The position numbers and the translations under genes were made by a program. The notes beneath the pieces are model-generated. The model saw nothing but the letters and a program-made list of their open reading frames with translations, was not told the DNA's origin and did no database searches. Of a stretch of 11,241 bases of DNA, positions 1-7,257 are shown one piece after another (the first letter of the stretch is position 1; the number at the start of each line of letters is the position of its first letter). The stretch spans positions 1 through 11,241 of the forward strand of contig JAAYSR010000035.1 of NCBI GenBank assembly GCA_012518325.1, given 5' to 3'. The DNA comes from Bacillota bacterium. GTDB lineage: Bacteria > Bacillota > Limnochordia > Darwinibacteriales > Darwinibacteriaceae.

Positions 1-707
1 AGGGAGCGGAAGAGCTTCGCCAAAGGCACCAGTCCCAAACCGACTACACAGCCGACATAGCTGCCGCTCTGGGGCTCTTCACCCTGCTGGGCCAGGCGCA
101 CATCGCCGGCCCGTACATGGGCAATGCGATCCTTGAGGCGCTCCAGGGCTGCTTCAGGATCCTCCCCGGCCACAAGGCTGTTGGCCATGTTGAATCCCAC
201 TTTCACTTGGGGATGGCTGATCCGGTCCAGGAGCATGGCCATCTGTGTGCTTTGAAATGCTGAACTCTCCGGATTTTCTATGGCGAGAGTCAAGTTCTTG
301 CCCTTGATGGAGGGCAGAACAATCTCGACAAGCTCCAGAATCAGGGATTCAATTTCAGCTGCTGCCACATCCGGAGCAAATGTTTCACCGACAATCTGGA
401 CATGTTCAGCACCAAGCAGCTCTGCGACCTCCAGCTCTGCCCTGATTTTCTCTGCAGCGCCGTCCCGTTCCCCATCCCTGAGGGGCGCCATTTGATGGTG
501 GATGTCGTAACAGGACACCCTGAGGCCTGTCTCCTTCAGGACCTCACGGATCTCAGAGTAATCCACGTCCGCTCCTAGAAGGTAGATATCATCTAGTTCT
601 ACGCCCTCGACTGCCAGGCTGGCTGCGTATTTCAGAAAGTCCAAGACACTCAGTTCACCCTGCAGGAGCGGCTCATGTACACTTCGCATACTAATGGCAA
701 CCTTCAC
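1..707 (-). CDS. Sugar phosphate isomerase/epimerase family protein (xylose-isomerase-like TIM barrel), partial
   Basis: The reading frame is open from a GTG at 707 to the left edge, giving 235 residues; the C-terminus lies outside the window. The sequence fits the AP_endonuc_2/xylose-isomerase-like TIM-barrel family, whose members usually isomerise or epimerise sugars or cyclitols at a divalent metal site. Visible family signatures are GVELDD (about residues 35-40), YDIHH (67-71), the IENPE strand with its likely metal/catalytic Glu (E144), GFNMANSLVAGEDPEAAL (171-188) and HVRAGD (197-202). The strand that usually reads FDPAN here reads FNMAN, so a usual metal-ligand Asp appears to be Asn (N173). 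The GTG start is chosen because the purine-rich GAGGAAGGG lies 10 bases upstream; an internal ATG (residue 7) is less well placed. It diverges from the dinG-like gene. The fold is fairly sure; the substrate is unknown, and an inactive or altered-metal variant is possible. Confidence 0.85.
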   Translation of the reverse strand, partial: MKVAISMRSVHEPLLQGELSVLDFLKYAASLAVEGVELDDIYLLGADVDYSEIREVLKETGLRVSCYDIHHQMAPLRDGERDGAAEKIRAELEVAELLGAEHVQIVGETFAPDVAAAEIESLILELVEIVLPSIKGKNLTLAIENPESSAFQSTQMAMLLDRISHPQVKVGFNMANSLVAGEDPEAALERLKDRIAHVRAGDVRLAQQGEEPQSGSYVGCVVGLGLVPLAKLFRS

Positions 708-806
708 AGCACTCAGTCCCTTCCTCGACTTTTATGTATGTTTGCCCTTAGTTACTTTATTCACCAGCCCAGGGGCATTCTCCTTGCCCAGGTGCACAAT
801 TAAGTC

Positions 807-815
807 AAGGTGGTG
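807..815 (+). promoter_or_regulatory. Ribosome binding site that favours a TTG start for the DinG-like helicase
   Basis: AAGGTGGTG matches the ideal AAGGAGGTG at 8 of 9 positions and sits 6 bases before the TTG at 822. The two in-frame GTG codons at 810 and 813 lie inside this motif and have no separate ribosome binding site. An in-frame TAA at 801 rules out any start further upstream. The start at 822 also gives an N-terminus (SFDAEQLLGPQG) like that of many DinG-family proteins. Confidence 0.6.
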
Positions 816-821
816 ACCAAT

Positions 822-2762
822 TTGAGTTTTGACGCCGAACAGCTTCTAGGTCCCCAGGGGCTTCTGGCCAAGACCCTGGCTAATTATGAATACCGCCCGG
901 AGCAGGTCCAAATGGCCAATCATGTCTATCAGGCTCTGCAAAATGATGTTCACGGAATTATCGAAGCGGGCACTGGAGTAGGCAAGAGCCTGGCCTACCT
1001 TTTGCCCTTAATAGAGCATACAGTGGCAGAAAAAAAGAGGGCAGTGGTGGCCACCCATACGATCACCCTGCAGGAACAGCTTTTCCATAAGGATATTCCC
1101 TTCTTAAAGGAAATTCTGCCCTACGAGTTCAAGGCAGAAGTGTTTAAGGGGCGCCATAACTACCTATGCCTGAGGCGCTGGAATGAGTTAGTCCAGCGCC
1201 GGGGCAGCCAGCTGGATCTGACAGGCGATTTCGATCAATTAAGCCGCTGGGTCAACGAGACCGCTACAGGGGATTACAGTGAAGCTCCCCTGGCCATACC
1301 CTGGGAGCTGTGGCTGGAGATTCGCTGTGAAAAAGAGAGCTGTCCTGAGGAGCTGTGCGCCTATTTTTCCAAGTGCTTTTACTGGAGTCTGCGCCATCGG
1401 CTGCATGATGCCCACCTGATAATAACCAACCAGGCCATGCTTCTGGCTGACGCCCGGACAGAGGGGCGTGTGCTGCCCGCCTGCAAATGTGCGGTGATTG
1501 ATGAGGCCCATAATCTGGAGGACACTGCGACAAATGCCTACAGCCACCAACTTAACCGCCCGGCCTTTTTTGCTTTTTACCGCACCGGAACCCAGCTGCA
1601 GGGGACGCTGCGCGATCAGGTGCCCGAATATGTCATTCAAGACCTCAGCCTGATCCTGGATGAGCTGATGAAGGAAGCAGGACAGTATTTTTCCCAAATT
1701 GAACAGTACATGACCGGTTACACCACCCCGCTGACCGAGGAGAACCGGCGGTATTTTTCCCAAACCACTCTGCCCAAGCATCTTAAGGACATTCTGGAAG
1801 TCCTCAGGGAATGCAGCCTTGAAGAGGAAGGGGAAGACGCCGCCTTGGCGGAACAGTTCGCCTCATTTGCAGACAGGCTGCTCACCGACTTGGATCTGAT
1901 TCTGCTCGGGCACGACCCCGGCTATGCCTACTGGGCCGAATGGCAGAATGGGGAACCCACCTTGGTGGCGGCCCCCATCGAGGTTGACGGGCTTCTGCAG
2001 GAGACTCTTTTTCAGCAGATCCCCTCAGTGATACTGACTTCTGCGACTTTGAGCACCAACCGCTCCTTCGACTATATCCGCAGGCAGCTCGGTGTCACAG
2101 AGGCAGCAGAGCTGATTCTCGGCTCACCCTTTGCCTATGACAAACAGGCCATTCTTTGTGTTCCCAAGGAGGCCAAGCATCCGAACCATCCCCGCTACTC
2201 CCATTATGTGTCATACTTGATCCTGCGTACTCTGGCGCTGACACAGGGGGGAGTGCTGGCCCTGTTTACCAGCTACAGCCTGATGGATGAAGTAGCCGAT
2301 GCCATTTACCCCAAGCTGGAAGAAGTCGGCTACACCCTCTACAAACAAGGAGACGGGCCTCGCCTCGGCCTGATTCAGGACTTCCAGGCGGAGCCCCGCT
2401 CGCTGCTGTTTGGCACCAACAGTTTCTGGGAAGGCATTGACCTGCCGGGGGAAGCCCTCCGGGCAGTAGTAATTACGCGCCTGCCCTTTACCTCGCCGGA
2501 CAGGCCGGTTACCCGCGCCCGCCTGCAGGCCGTAGAAGCTGCAGGAGGCAATGCATTTTTGGAATACAGTGTCCCCCAGGCCATTTTACGCCTCAAACAA
2601 GGTTTCGGGCGCCTGATCCGTACTAAGACTGACACCGGCGGGGTGGTCATCCTCGATGAACGCATCTTGACCGCTTCCTACGGGGCTGACTTCTTGGCAT
2701 CCCTGCCTCCCGCCCGTTTCACGCGGGATCTAGACGAGCTCCGCCTCCTGTTCGGGAACTAG
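822..2762 (+). CDS. dinG: DinG/XPD-family Fe-S ATP-dependent DNA helicase
   Basis: This superfamily 2 helicase belongs to the DinG/YoaA/XPD group, which unwinds DNA (5'-3' in studied members), including R-loops and other structured or damaged substrates, using an Fe-S cluster. With the TTG start it is 646 residues. Motifs in order: Walker A GTGVGKS (about 50-56); four cysteines placed as in E. coli DinG, C116 and then C174-x4-C179-x5-C185; DEAH box (227-230); TSATL (406-410); FTSYSLM; WEGIDLPG (536-543); and QGFGRLIR motif VI (593-600). A fifth Cys (C169) precedes the cluster group. There is no N-terminal DnaQ-like exonuclease domain as in some Firmicutes DinG proteins, so it resembles the shorter helicase-only form. 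Alternative GTG starts at 810 or 813 would add four or three residues. The gene stands alone on the plus strand, and its last 33 bases overlap the convergent 139-residue gene. Family assignment is very sure; the cellular role is inferred from the family. Confidence 0.95.
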   Translation: MSFDAEQLLGPQGLLAKTLANYEYRPEQVQMANHVYQALQNDVHGIIEAGTGVGKSLAYLLPLIEHTVAEKKRAVVATHTITLQEQLFHKDIPFLKEILPYEFKAEVFKGRHNYLCLRRWNELVQRRGSQLDLTGDFDQLSRWVNETATGDYSEAPLAIPWELWLEIRCEKESCPEELCAYFSKCFYWSLRHRLHDAHLIITNQAMLLADARTEGRVLPACKCAVIDEAHNLEDTATNAYSHQLNRPAFFAFYRTGTQLQGTLRDQVPEYVIQDLSLILDELMKEAGQYFSQIEQYMTGYTTPLTEENRRYFSQTTLPKHLKDILEVLRECSLEEEGEDAALAEQFASFADRLLTDLDLILLGHDPGYAYWAEWQNGEPTLVAAPIEVDGLLQETLFQQIPSVILTSATLSTNRSFDYIRRQLGVTEAAELILGSPFAYDKQAILCVPKEAKHPNHPRYSHYVSYLILRTLALTQGGVLALFTSYSLMDEVADAIYPKLEEVGYTLYKQGDGPRLGLIQDFQAEPRSLLFGTNSFWEGIDLPGEALRAVVITRLPFTSPDRPVTRARLQAVEAAGGNAFLEYSVPQAILRLKQGFGRLIRTKTDTGGVVILDERILTASYGADFLASLPPARFTRDLDELRLLFGN

Positions 2763-3149
2763 AATCACATCGTACAGGGGCCCGTTTTTGACCACTCGCA
2801 CCTGCTTAACCTCATCGCCTACGCTGATCTTCGTAGGCCGCATTTTGCGAGTCACCTGGTACAAAGTGGATCGAATGGTAGACTCATTGACATCGTCCCT
2901 GGTCTGCCCAAACTCCTGCACAACAGCCCTGGCCGAAACCCCTTCAGGGCTGTTCTGTGCCAGGGCGTGCAGAACCTCTACGATCTGGCTGGTCAGGGAA
3001 GGTCCGGTGCCTCTCCGCACTCCGCTTTCCTTCAGCAAGCCGTTCAGTTTGCGCAGATCCAGCTCCTTGCTGGCCAGACTTGCCTGCAGTTCTTCAATCT
3101 CGCGCTGCAGAATGTCCCGGGCTTGTCGCAGCTGTTCGCGATAACTCAT
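2730..3149 (-). CDS. Hypothetical protein: N-terminal coiled coil plus putative winged-helix domain
   Basis: I do not recognise this 139-residue protein. Residues about 3-45 are charged and heptad-like (REQLRQARDILQREIEELQ onward), predicting a coiled coil and probably oligomerisation. After a short linker, residues about 51-139 look like a small helix-turn-helix or winged-helix fold: SLTSQIVEVLHALAQ, a GVSARAVVQEF helix, NESTIRSTLYQVTRKM as a possible recognition helix, then two beta-like strands (VKQVRVVKNG, YDVILV) as a wing. This suggests a DNA-binding or protein-docking role, by inference only. The ATG at 3149 follows AAGGGGGA at a 5-base spacing. It is the last gene of the minus-strand run, 24 bases after the membrane protein gene. 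Its stop codon lies inside the 3' end of the dinG-like gene, so the two are convergent and overlapping. The good ribosome binding site, operon position and protein-like composition argue that it is real. Confidence 0.8.
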   Translation of the reverse strand: MSYREQLRQARDILQREIEELQASLASKELDLRKLNGLLKESGVRRGTGPSLTSQIVEVLHALAQNSPEGVSARAVVQEFGQTRDDVNESTIRSTLYQVTRKMRPTKISVGDEVKQVRVVKNGPLYDVILVPEQEAELV

Positions 3150-3173
3150 CTGAATCCCCCTTAAGTTAGCATC

Positions 3174-4199
3174 CTACCCCCTAGTATGATCAGATTCTTC
3201 GGGTAATATTACTTTGCTGGCCCATTTCATTGCCATCACCGCAAATATAGTGCCTCCTAATAAGATGGGGATATAAAAGACGACGGTCCGCCACAGGACA
3301 ATGAACGTGCTGAGCAGGTCGGGGGACAGCACACCATCCAGCACCACCCAGGCAATCCCTTCAGAAAGGCCTGCACCTCCTGGAATCGGAGAAAAAACCG
3401 GCGCCACGCCAAAGAGTACTGCCACAGCGTAGCGGATCCACGGGGTGTAGACTCCAAAGCCCGTGAGCAGAAGAAAACTGCCTGTATAGTAGACCCCGTA
3501 GTATAAGAACGCCACAGCCCTGCAGCCCCAGTAATGGCCCCGCCGCTCTACCACCAAAAGGCGCATTGCTGAACGAAACTCCTCCAGCCACTTTGCCGGG
3601 CGGGATGAGCTCTTTTTGCGGAAAACCCACTGAAAGAAGCGCTCACTGCGCAGGATCAGAAAAAGCAGAGCTAGAATGGCTCCTGCGTACACAACGGCAC
3701 CAATCTGCATGGCACGGAAGTAATCGGCTAAATCAGAGGGGACGTTGGTGAGCGTAGAAGCCATCACCAGCCCCAGGCAGGCTAGGCTGAACTGCCCTGC
3801 CAATCCCCCGGCCATCACTACTGCCGTCGCAGTGGACCCTTTTAATCCTTGCCTGTAGAGGAAATAGACAACCAGCGCGCCGCCGCCCCCTGCAAAGGGG
3901 GTGACCAGGGTCAGGAAGTTGGCAGCCCCCAGCAGGATCGCCAGCTGCCACCAGGGGATTGGGTGCCCTGCCGCTCTGGCGAGGAGCCCGATGCGCTGCC
4001 CGTCCACAATCCAAGCTCCCAGCACAAAAAAAAGGGCCCCAAAAAAGAAGGGGAGGGGGAACTCCCCCAACTCATGCAGGACAGCCATGGGGTTTGCCAT
4101 CTTCCAGACAACGATCACTAAAGCTGCCATACTGACCATGAAGGTCAGCGCAATTCCCTTCCAGGGAATGCGCCAATGAAATTTCTCCGGTTTGTCCAT
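3174..4199 (-). CDS. YbhN/UPF0104 family integral membrane protein (lysylphosphatidylglycerol synthase TM-domain-like, flippase-like)
   Basis: This 341-residue, strongly hydrophobic protein has roughly 7-8 membrane segments; the clearer ones are near residues 14-34, 49-66, 84-114, 125-150, 164-184, 227-250, 256-290 and 297-325. Two family hallmarks are visible: TPFAGGGG (100-107), matching the usual TPxxxGG loop, and PIPGGAGLSEG (271-281), matching the P-x-PGGxGxxE signature of the UPF0104/LPG_synthase_TM family. The same fold forms the lipid-flipping half of MprF, but the catalytic lysyltransferase domain is absent, so a lipid-carrier or lipid-translocation role is inferred, not shown. A hydrophilic loop (about 185-225) is rich in Arg, Lys and Ser. 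The ATG starts 2 bases after the stop of the SpoIID-like gene, with GAGGT 7 bases upstream overlapping that gene's end, so translation is probably coupled. Family sure, substrate unknown. Confidence 0.9.
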   Translation of the reverse strand: MDKPEKFHWRIPWKGIALTFMVSMAALVIVVWKMANPMAVLHELGEFPLPFFFGALFFVLGAWIVDGQRIGLLARAAGHPIPWWQLAILLGAANFLTLVTPFAGGGGALVVYFLYRQGLKGSTATAVVMAGGLAGQFSLACLGLVMASTLTNVPSDLADYFRAMQIGAVVYAGAILALLFLILRSERFFQWVFRKKSSSRPAKWLEEFRSAMRLLVVERRGHYWGCRAVAFLYYGVYYTGSFLLLTGFGVYTPWIRYAVAVLFGVAPVFSPIPGGAGLSEGIAWVVLDGVLSPDLLSTFIVLWRTVVFYIPILLGGTIFAVMAMKWASKVILPEESDHTRG

Positions 4200-4201
4200 T
4201 C

Positions 4202-5668
4202 TTAATACCTCAGCTGTTCAGAATGAGTAATTAAATGTGACTCAGGATAGTATTTCTCCAGAATGCTCAAATAATCATGCCCGGCCTCTGCCATACCCTT
4301 TGCCCCCCACTGGCTCATGCCTAAGTTGTGTCCGCTGCCGCCGCCGTAGAGTGTCACTGAACGCAGCGCCCCGCTTGCATCCCTCTCCTGTTCAATAAAG
4401 AACAGGGCACTGGGCAGCAGAGCCTGGGGGCCTGCACTGTCGGACACCCTCTTCAGGCTGGAAGGCCTAAGGGAGCGCCTGATGTTTAATTCCCCTTCTA
4501 TGCATACTTCCCCTTTTGCACCCGACACAATCAGCTGCGTTACCCTGCCAGCCGCGTCCCTGGCCGCCACCTGCAGATCGGTGATTTCTCCGAGCGTGAA
4601 CATTTTTTCCAGTTCATCCCCGGTAAAAGTGCACTTCCATCTGAACCAGGGAGAATTGCCCTCGAGGGCCAAGCCTGACAGATCCTCCCAGGCCTTTTTA
4701 TCGGCGAGGACCGTCCCGGGAGATGTTGAGAAAAAGTAAGTGGAAGCAATTGTTCCGTCACCTCGGGCCAAAATCTGTCCGGCTGTTTCGTCAATGGCCA
4801 GGGAAGCCTTCTCCGCTTCCGGCTGGTTGTTGTACACCTGGGAGTTGGTGCTGTCCGCGACATGAAAGCCAAGATGCCCCTGGCGGGAGTAAATTGCCTG
4901 GGCAACGGCGTAGGTTCTGGCGGCAACCGCCTGGGCTTTCAGGGCTTCCAAGGGCCAGCTGTGGGGCATCTCACTGGGCACAACCTGGTAGAGATAGTCC
5001 TCCAGGCTGACCTCGTTAATGACCAGGAATGAATCTTCCCCTGAAGCCGTCAGCTCAAACCGCCCCCGGTAGCGGGGATAGAACGTTTTTCCCGTACCCC
5101 GTTGGAATGAGTTGATTTGAATCATTCCCTCCGCATCTGCAAAGACATGCAGGCGCTGATCAAACTCCCAGGCTGTTCCCTGCCCGTCTACGGCATGCAG
5201 CCTGCCGCTGCGAACAAAGATCCGCACTTCCTCTCCGGAGTCTGCCTGAAAACCTCGGCCTGTGCCCTTCTCTTCAACATACAGCTTGGAGGTAGGGCTG
5301 AAGCTAATCTCCCCATGCTCAATCGACATAAATTTATCTGTGCTGATGGCCACGCGCATCGTACGAATATATAGCGGATCATAAACGTCAAAGCGAACGA
5401 CTTCTCCCTGGAAAAGGCAGGCTGACACCTCCTCAAAGCCCACCTTCACAGCCTCCAGGGGAATGGCTGTCACCTCGTCCTCCCAGTACTGGAAAACCTT
5501 AACATCTGCACTTATCGGCAGCCAGCCGTGGTGTTCAAACTCCACCATGGTCTGGGAGATCCTTAGAATCTTGTCAGCCGGCAGCCGCAGAACTTCTTCC
5601 TCGCCCCACACATTTGCACTCGCCAAGCATAATGCAAGGAGCACCCACAAAGCTGTATAGCGCTTCAT
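4202..5668 (-). CDS. SpoIID/LytB domain protein, secreted (peptidoglycan lytic transglycosylase-like)
   Basis: This 488-residue protein carries a signal peptide: MKR, then a hydrophobic core and a likely cleavage near ANVWG-EEE (about residue 22). It has the SpoIID/LytB domain: VINEVSLEDYLYQVVPSEMP with the predicted catalytic Glu (E233), the helix LKAQAVAARTYA (243-254), FHVADSTNSQVY (268-279), TAGQIL (295-300) and a C-terminal GHNLGMSQWGAKGMA (446-460) followed by LEKYYPES. SpoIID cleaves peptidoglycan glycan strands during engulfment in sporulation; paralogues act in vegetative walls. Two motifs differ from the usual pattern: the Ser/Cys-Gly-Gly-Thr stretch reads STSPGT (314-319), and GHGVGMSQ reads GHNLGMSQ. 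It is longer than classical SpoIID (about 340 residues) because of an N-terminal region of about 200 residues with beta-rich repeats. The ATG overlaps the stop of the M20 gene (ATGA). It is probably not the canonical spoIID, since no spoIIQ/spoIIID-type neighbours are present. Confidence 0.93.
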   Translation of the reverse strand: MKRYTALWVLLALCLASANVWGEEEVLRLPADKILRISQTMVEFEHHGWLPISADVKVFQYWEDEVTAIPLEAVKVGFEEVSACLFQGEVVRFDVYDPLYIRTMRVAISTDKFMSIEHGEISFSPTSKLYVEEKGTGRGFQADSGEEVRIFVRSGRLHAVDGQGTAWEFDQRLHVFADAEGMIQINSFQRGTGKTFYPRYRGRFELTASGEDSFLVINEVSLEDYLYQVVPSEMPHSWPLEALKAQAVAARTYAVAQAIYSRQGHLGFHVADSTNSQVYNNQPEAEKASLAIDETAGQILARGDGTIASTYFFSTSPGTVLADKKAWEDLSGLALEGNSPWFRWKCTFTGDELEKMFTLGEITDLQVAARDAAGRVTQLIVSGAKGEVCIEGELNIRRSLRPSSLKRVSDSAGPQALLPSALFFIEQERDASGALRSVTLYGGGSGHNLGMSQWGAKGMAEAGHDYLSILEKYYPESHLITHSEQLRY

Positions 5669-6837
5669 AGCCTACCAGTCTCCCTAGACCGGACATGTTC
5701 CTGCTGCACAGCCTCGAGCAGCGACTGATCCGTCAGCAAATCAACAGCGGTATAAGCAAGGGCTTTAGCCGCGACAACTGCTGCCTGCAGTCCCCTCTCG
5801 CTCACGCTGGCTTTGGCAAATTCAGGCGTATGGGCAGTCAGGCCCTGGCCAATGCTTAAATACGGGTGAATGGCGGGAACCGCCCGAGAAACATTGCCCA
5901 TATCGGAAGAACCTCTGCCTTCAGCAAACTCTTCGATGTCCCGAATGCCAAGGCTCTGCAGATTGCGCCCAAACGCGCGGGCCAGCGCCCGGTTGGGCAC
6001 CATATTGTCAGTGCCGAGCTCAAATTCATGCCAGCGCACTTGGGTTCCGCTCATGAGGGCTGCGCCCTCCGCTATCTTTAACACCTTGGCTGTGACGTCT
6101 TTTAGCATACTTCGTTTCGGAGCGCGGATATAAAACCTGGCAGCGGCCCTGGCAGGCACCACATTCGGCGCCTCGCCCCCTGCCGAGATAATCCCGTGAA
6201 TTCTGACCCCGTCAGGCAAATGTTCCCGCAGGGCGTTGATCCCGTTAAACAGTGCGATTACACCGTCCAAGGCGTTAATGCCCTCCTCAGGAGAATCTGC
6301 GGCATGGGCTGCCTTGCCCTTGAACTCAAACTCATAGGCGTCCAGGGCATTGCTGGTGGCCATAAGGAGGTTCTCCGAGGCAGGATGGAACATCATGGCT
6401 GCGTCCACATCAGCAAAGAAGCCGGAGTTTGCCAAGATTACCTTGCCGCTTCCCGTCTCTTCCGCCGGTGTGCCCAGGACTGTGAGTTTTCCGCCGAGCT
6501 GTCCCATAAAAGGGGCCAGGCCCAGGGCTGCCCCAACACTGGCTGCCCCGATCAAGTTGTGGCCGCAGGCATGGCCGAGCTCCGGCAAGGCATCATACTC
6601 ACAGAGCAAGGCTATGTTGGGGCGACCCTGGCCCAGCACCCCGCAAAAGGCTGTTTCCAGCCCGGCTATGCTCTGGGTGACTTGAAAACCAGCCTCTTTG
6701 AGGGCACCGCTTAACAGGCGAGCGGCTTTGACTTCTGCAAATCCCAGTTCAGGGTTGTTCCCAATTTCCAATGCCGTTTCTTCCAGCCAAGCTCGCCTGG
6801 CGTCGATTTCTAGACCAACCTGGTGCTTCCAGTTCAC
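5665..6837 (-). CDS. M20D-family metallo-amidohydrolase/peptidase (AbgB / PM20D2-like)
   Basis: This 390-residue zinc or manganese amidohydrolase belongs to peptidase family M20D, whose members split N-acyl amino acids, aminobenzoyl-glutamate or small dipeptides. Visible motifs are EYDALPELGHACGHN (80-94) with metal-binding C91 and H93, GTPAEETGSGK (122-132) with the catalytic and ligand Glu pair E126/E127, MMFHPA with H151, the dimerisation-domain signature FKGKAAHAADSPEEGINALD (172-191), GRGSSDMGNVS (308-317) and TAHTPEF with the last ligand H336. Length and motif order are complete. The SDMGNVS...PAIHPY stretch points to the AbgB/ACY1L2-like subgroup rather than HipO/AmhX-type acylases. 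The start is GTG, supported by AGAGGGTG 5 bases upstream. There is no signal peptide, so it is cytoplasmic. It lies 18 bases after the CoA-binding gene and shares a 4-base overlap with the SpoIID-like gene. The substrate cannot be read from sequence; a peptide or wall-fragment amide would suit the neighbours. Confidence 0.93.
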   Translation of the reverse strand: MNWKHQVGLEIDARRAWLEETALEIGNNPELGFAEVKAARLLSGALKEAGFQVTQSIAGLETAFCGVLGQGRPNIALLCEYDALPELGHACGHNLIGAASVGAALGLAPFMGQLGGKLTVLGTPAEETGSGKVILANSGFFADVDAAMMFHPASENLLMATSNALDAYEFEFKGKAAHAADSPEEGINALDGVIALFNGINALREHLPDGVRIHGIISAGGEAPNVVPARAAARFYIRAPKRSMLKDVTAKVLKIAEGAALMSGTQVRWHEFELGTDNMVPNRALARAFGRNLQSLGIRDIEEFAEGRGSSDMGNVSRAVPAIHPYLSIGQGLTAHTPEFAKASVSERGLQAAVVAAKALAYTAVDLLTDQSLLEAVQQEHVRSRETGRL

Positions 6838-6855
6838 ACAATCACCCTCTGCTGC

Positions 6856-7257
6856 TTAGCGTGTCAATCTGCGATGCTCCTTGAACATACACCTGTCCTC
6901 AACATAAAGCAGTCCTTTCTCCCTAACCAGCTCCTCCGCTTCTGAACTAGTAATCCCTTCCTGCAGCCAAATGCCCCTGACGTCATCCCTGGTCAGGGCT
7001 TGTTTAACCACAGGCAGTGCTTCTGCAGAAGGACGGAAGATAACAACCAAGTCTACAGGCTCCTCAACCTCAGCAATACTGCCGTACACTTTCTCCCCTA
7101 GAAGTTCCTCGCCTCCGTACGGATTGACCGGGTAGATCTTATAGCCGTGATGCTGGAGGTAACGGGGGACACTGTGGGCGGCTTTGGCTGGATCTTTGCT
7201 CAGCCCCACCACCGCAACTCGCTTGAGCTGTAATGCTCTTTCCACATCAGTTTGCAT
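6856..7257 (-). CDS. CoA-binding domain protein (CoA_binding_2, YccU-like)
   Basis: This 133-residue single-domain Rossmann protein matches the CoA_binding_2/YccU family. The N-terminal strand-loop-helix VAVVGLSKDPAKAAHSVPRYL (about 14-34) forms the nucleotide site; YPVNP (42-46), VDLVVIFRP (68-76), GIWLQEGI (95-102) and a C-terminal VEDRCMFKEHRRL (119-131) are typical of the family. Related domains bind CoA in succinyl-CoA synthetase, but stand-alone members have no firm biochemical role. The ATG follows AAGGAGA at a 6-base spacing. It is the first gene of the minus-strand run and diverges from the exonuclease gene. What it contributes to the operon is unclear; family members occur as general housekeeping proteins. 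Confidence 0.93.
   Translation of the reverse strand: MQTDVERALQLKRVAVVGLSKDPAKAAHSVPRYLQHHGYKIYPVNPYGGEELLGEKVYGSIAEVEEPVDLVVIFRPSAEALPVVKQALTRDDVRGIWLQEGITSSEAEELVREKGLLYVEDRCMFKEHRRLTR

Noticed and set aside
280..495. Small plus-strand open frame opposite the TIM-barrel gene
   Set aside because: It lies wholly antisense to a clearly conserved protein, is Ser/Ala-rich with no recognisable motif and has no good ribosome binding site.
708..821. Search for promoters in the gap between the TIM-barrel and dinG-like genes
   Set aside because: TTGACT is readable on the minus strand near 804-809 but has no -10 at 16-18 bases; a TACATA further on lacks a -35. No convincing promoter on either strand.
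6196..6714. 172-codon plus-strand open frame opposite the M20D gene
   Set aside because: It is a shadow of a GC-rich coding frame; the M20D protein on the other strand is complete with all metal ligands.
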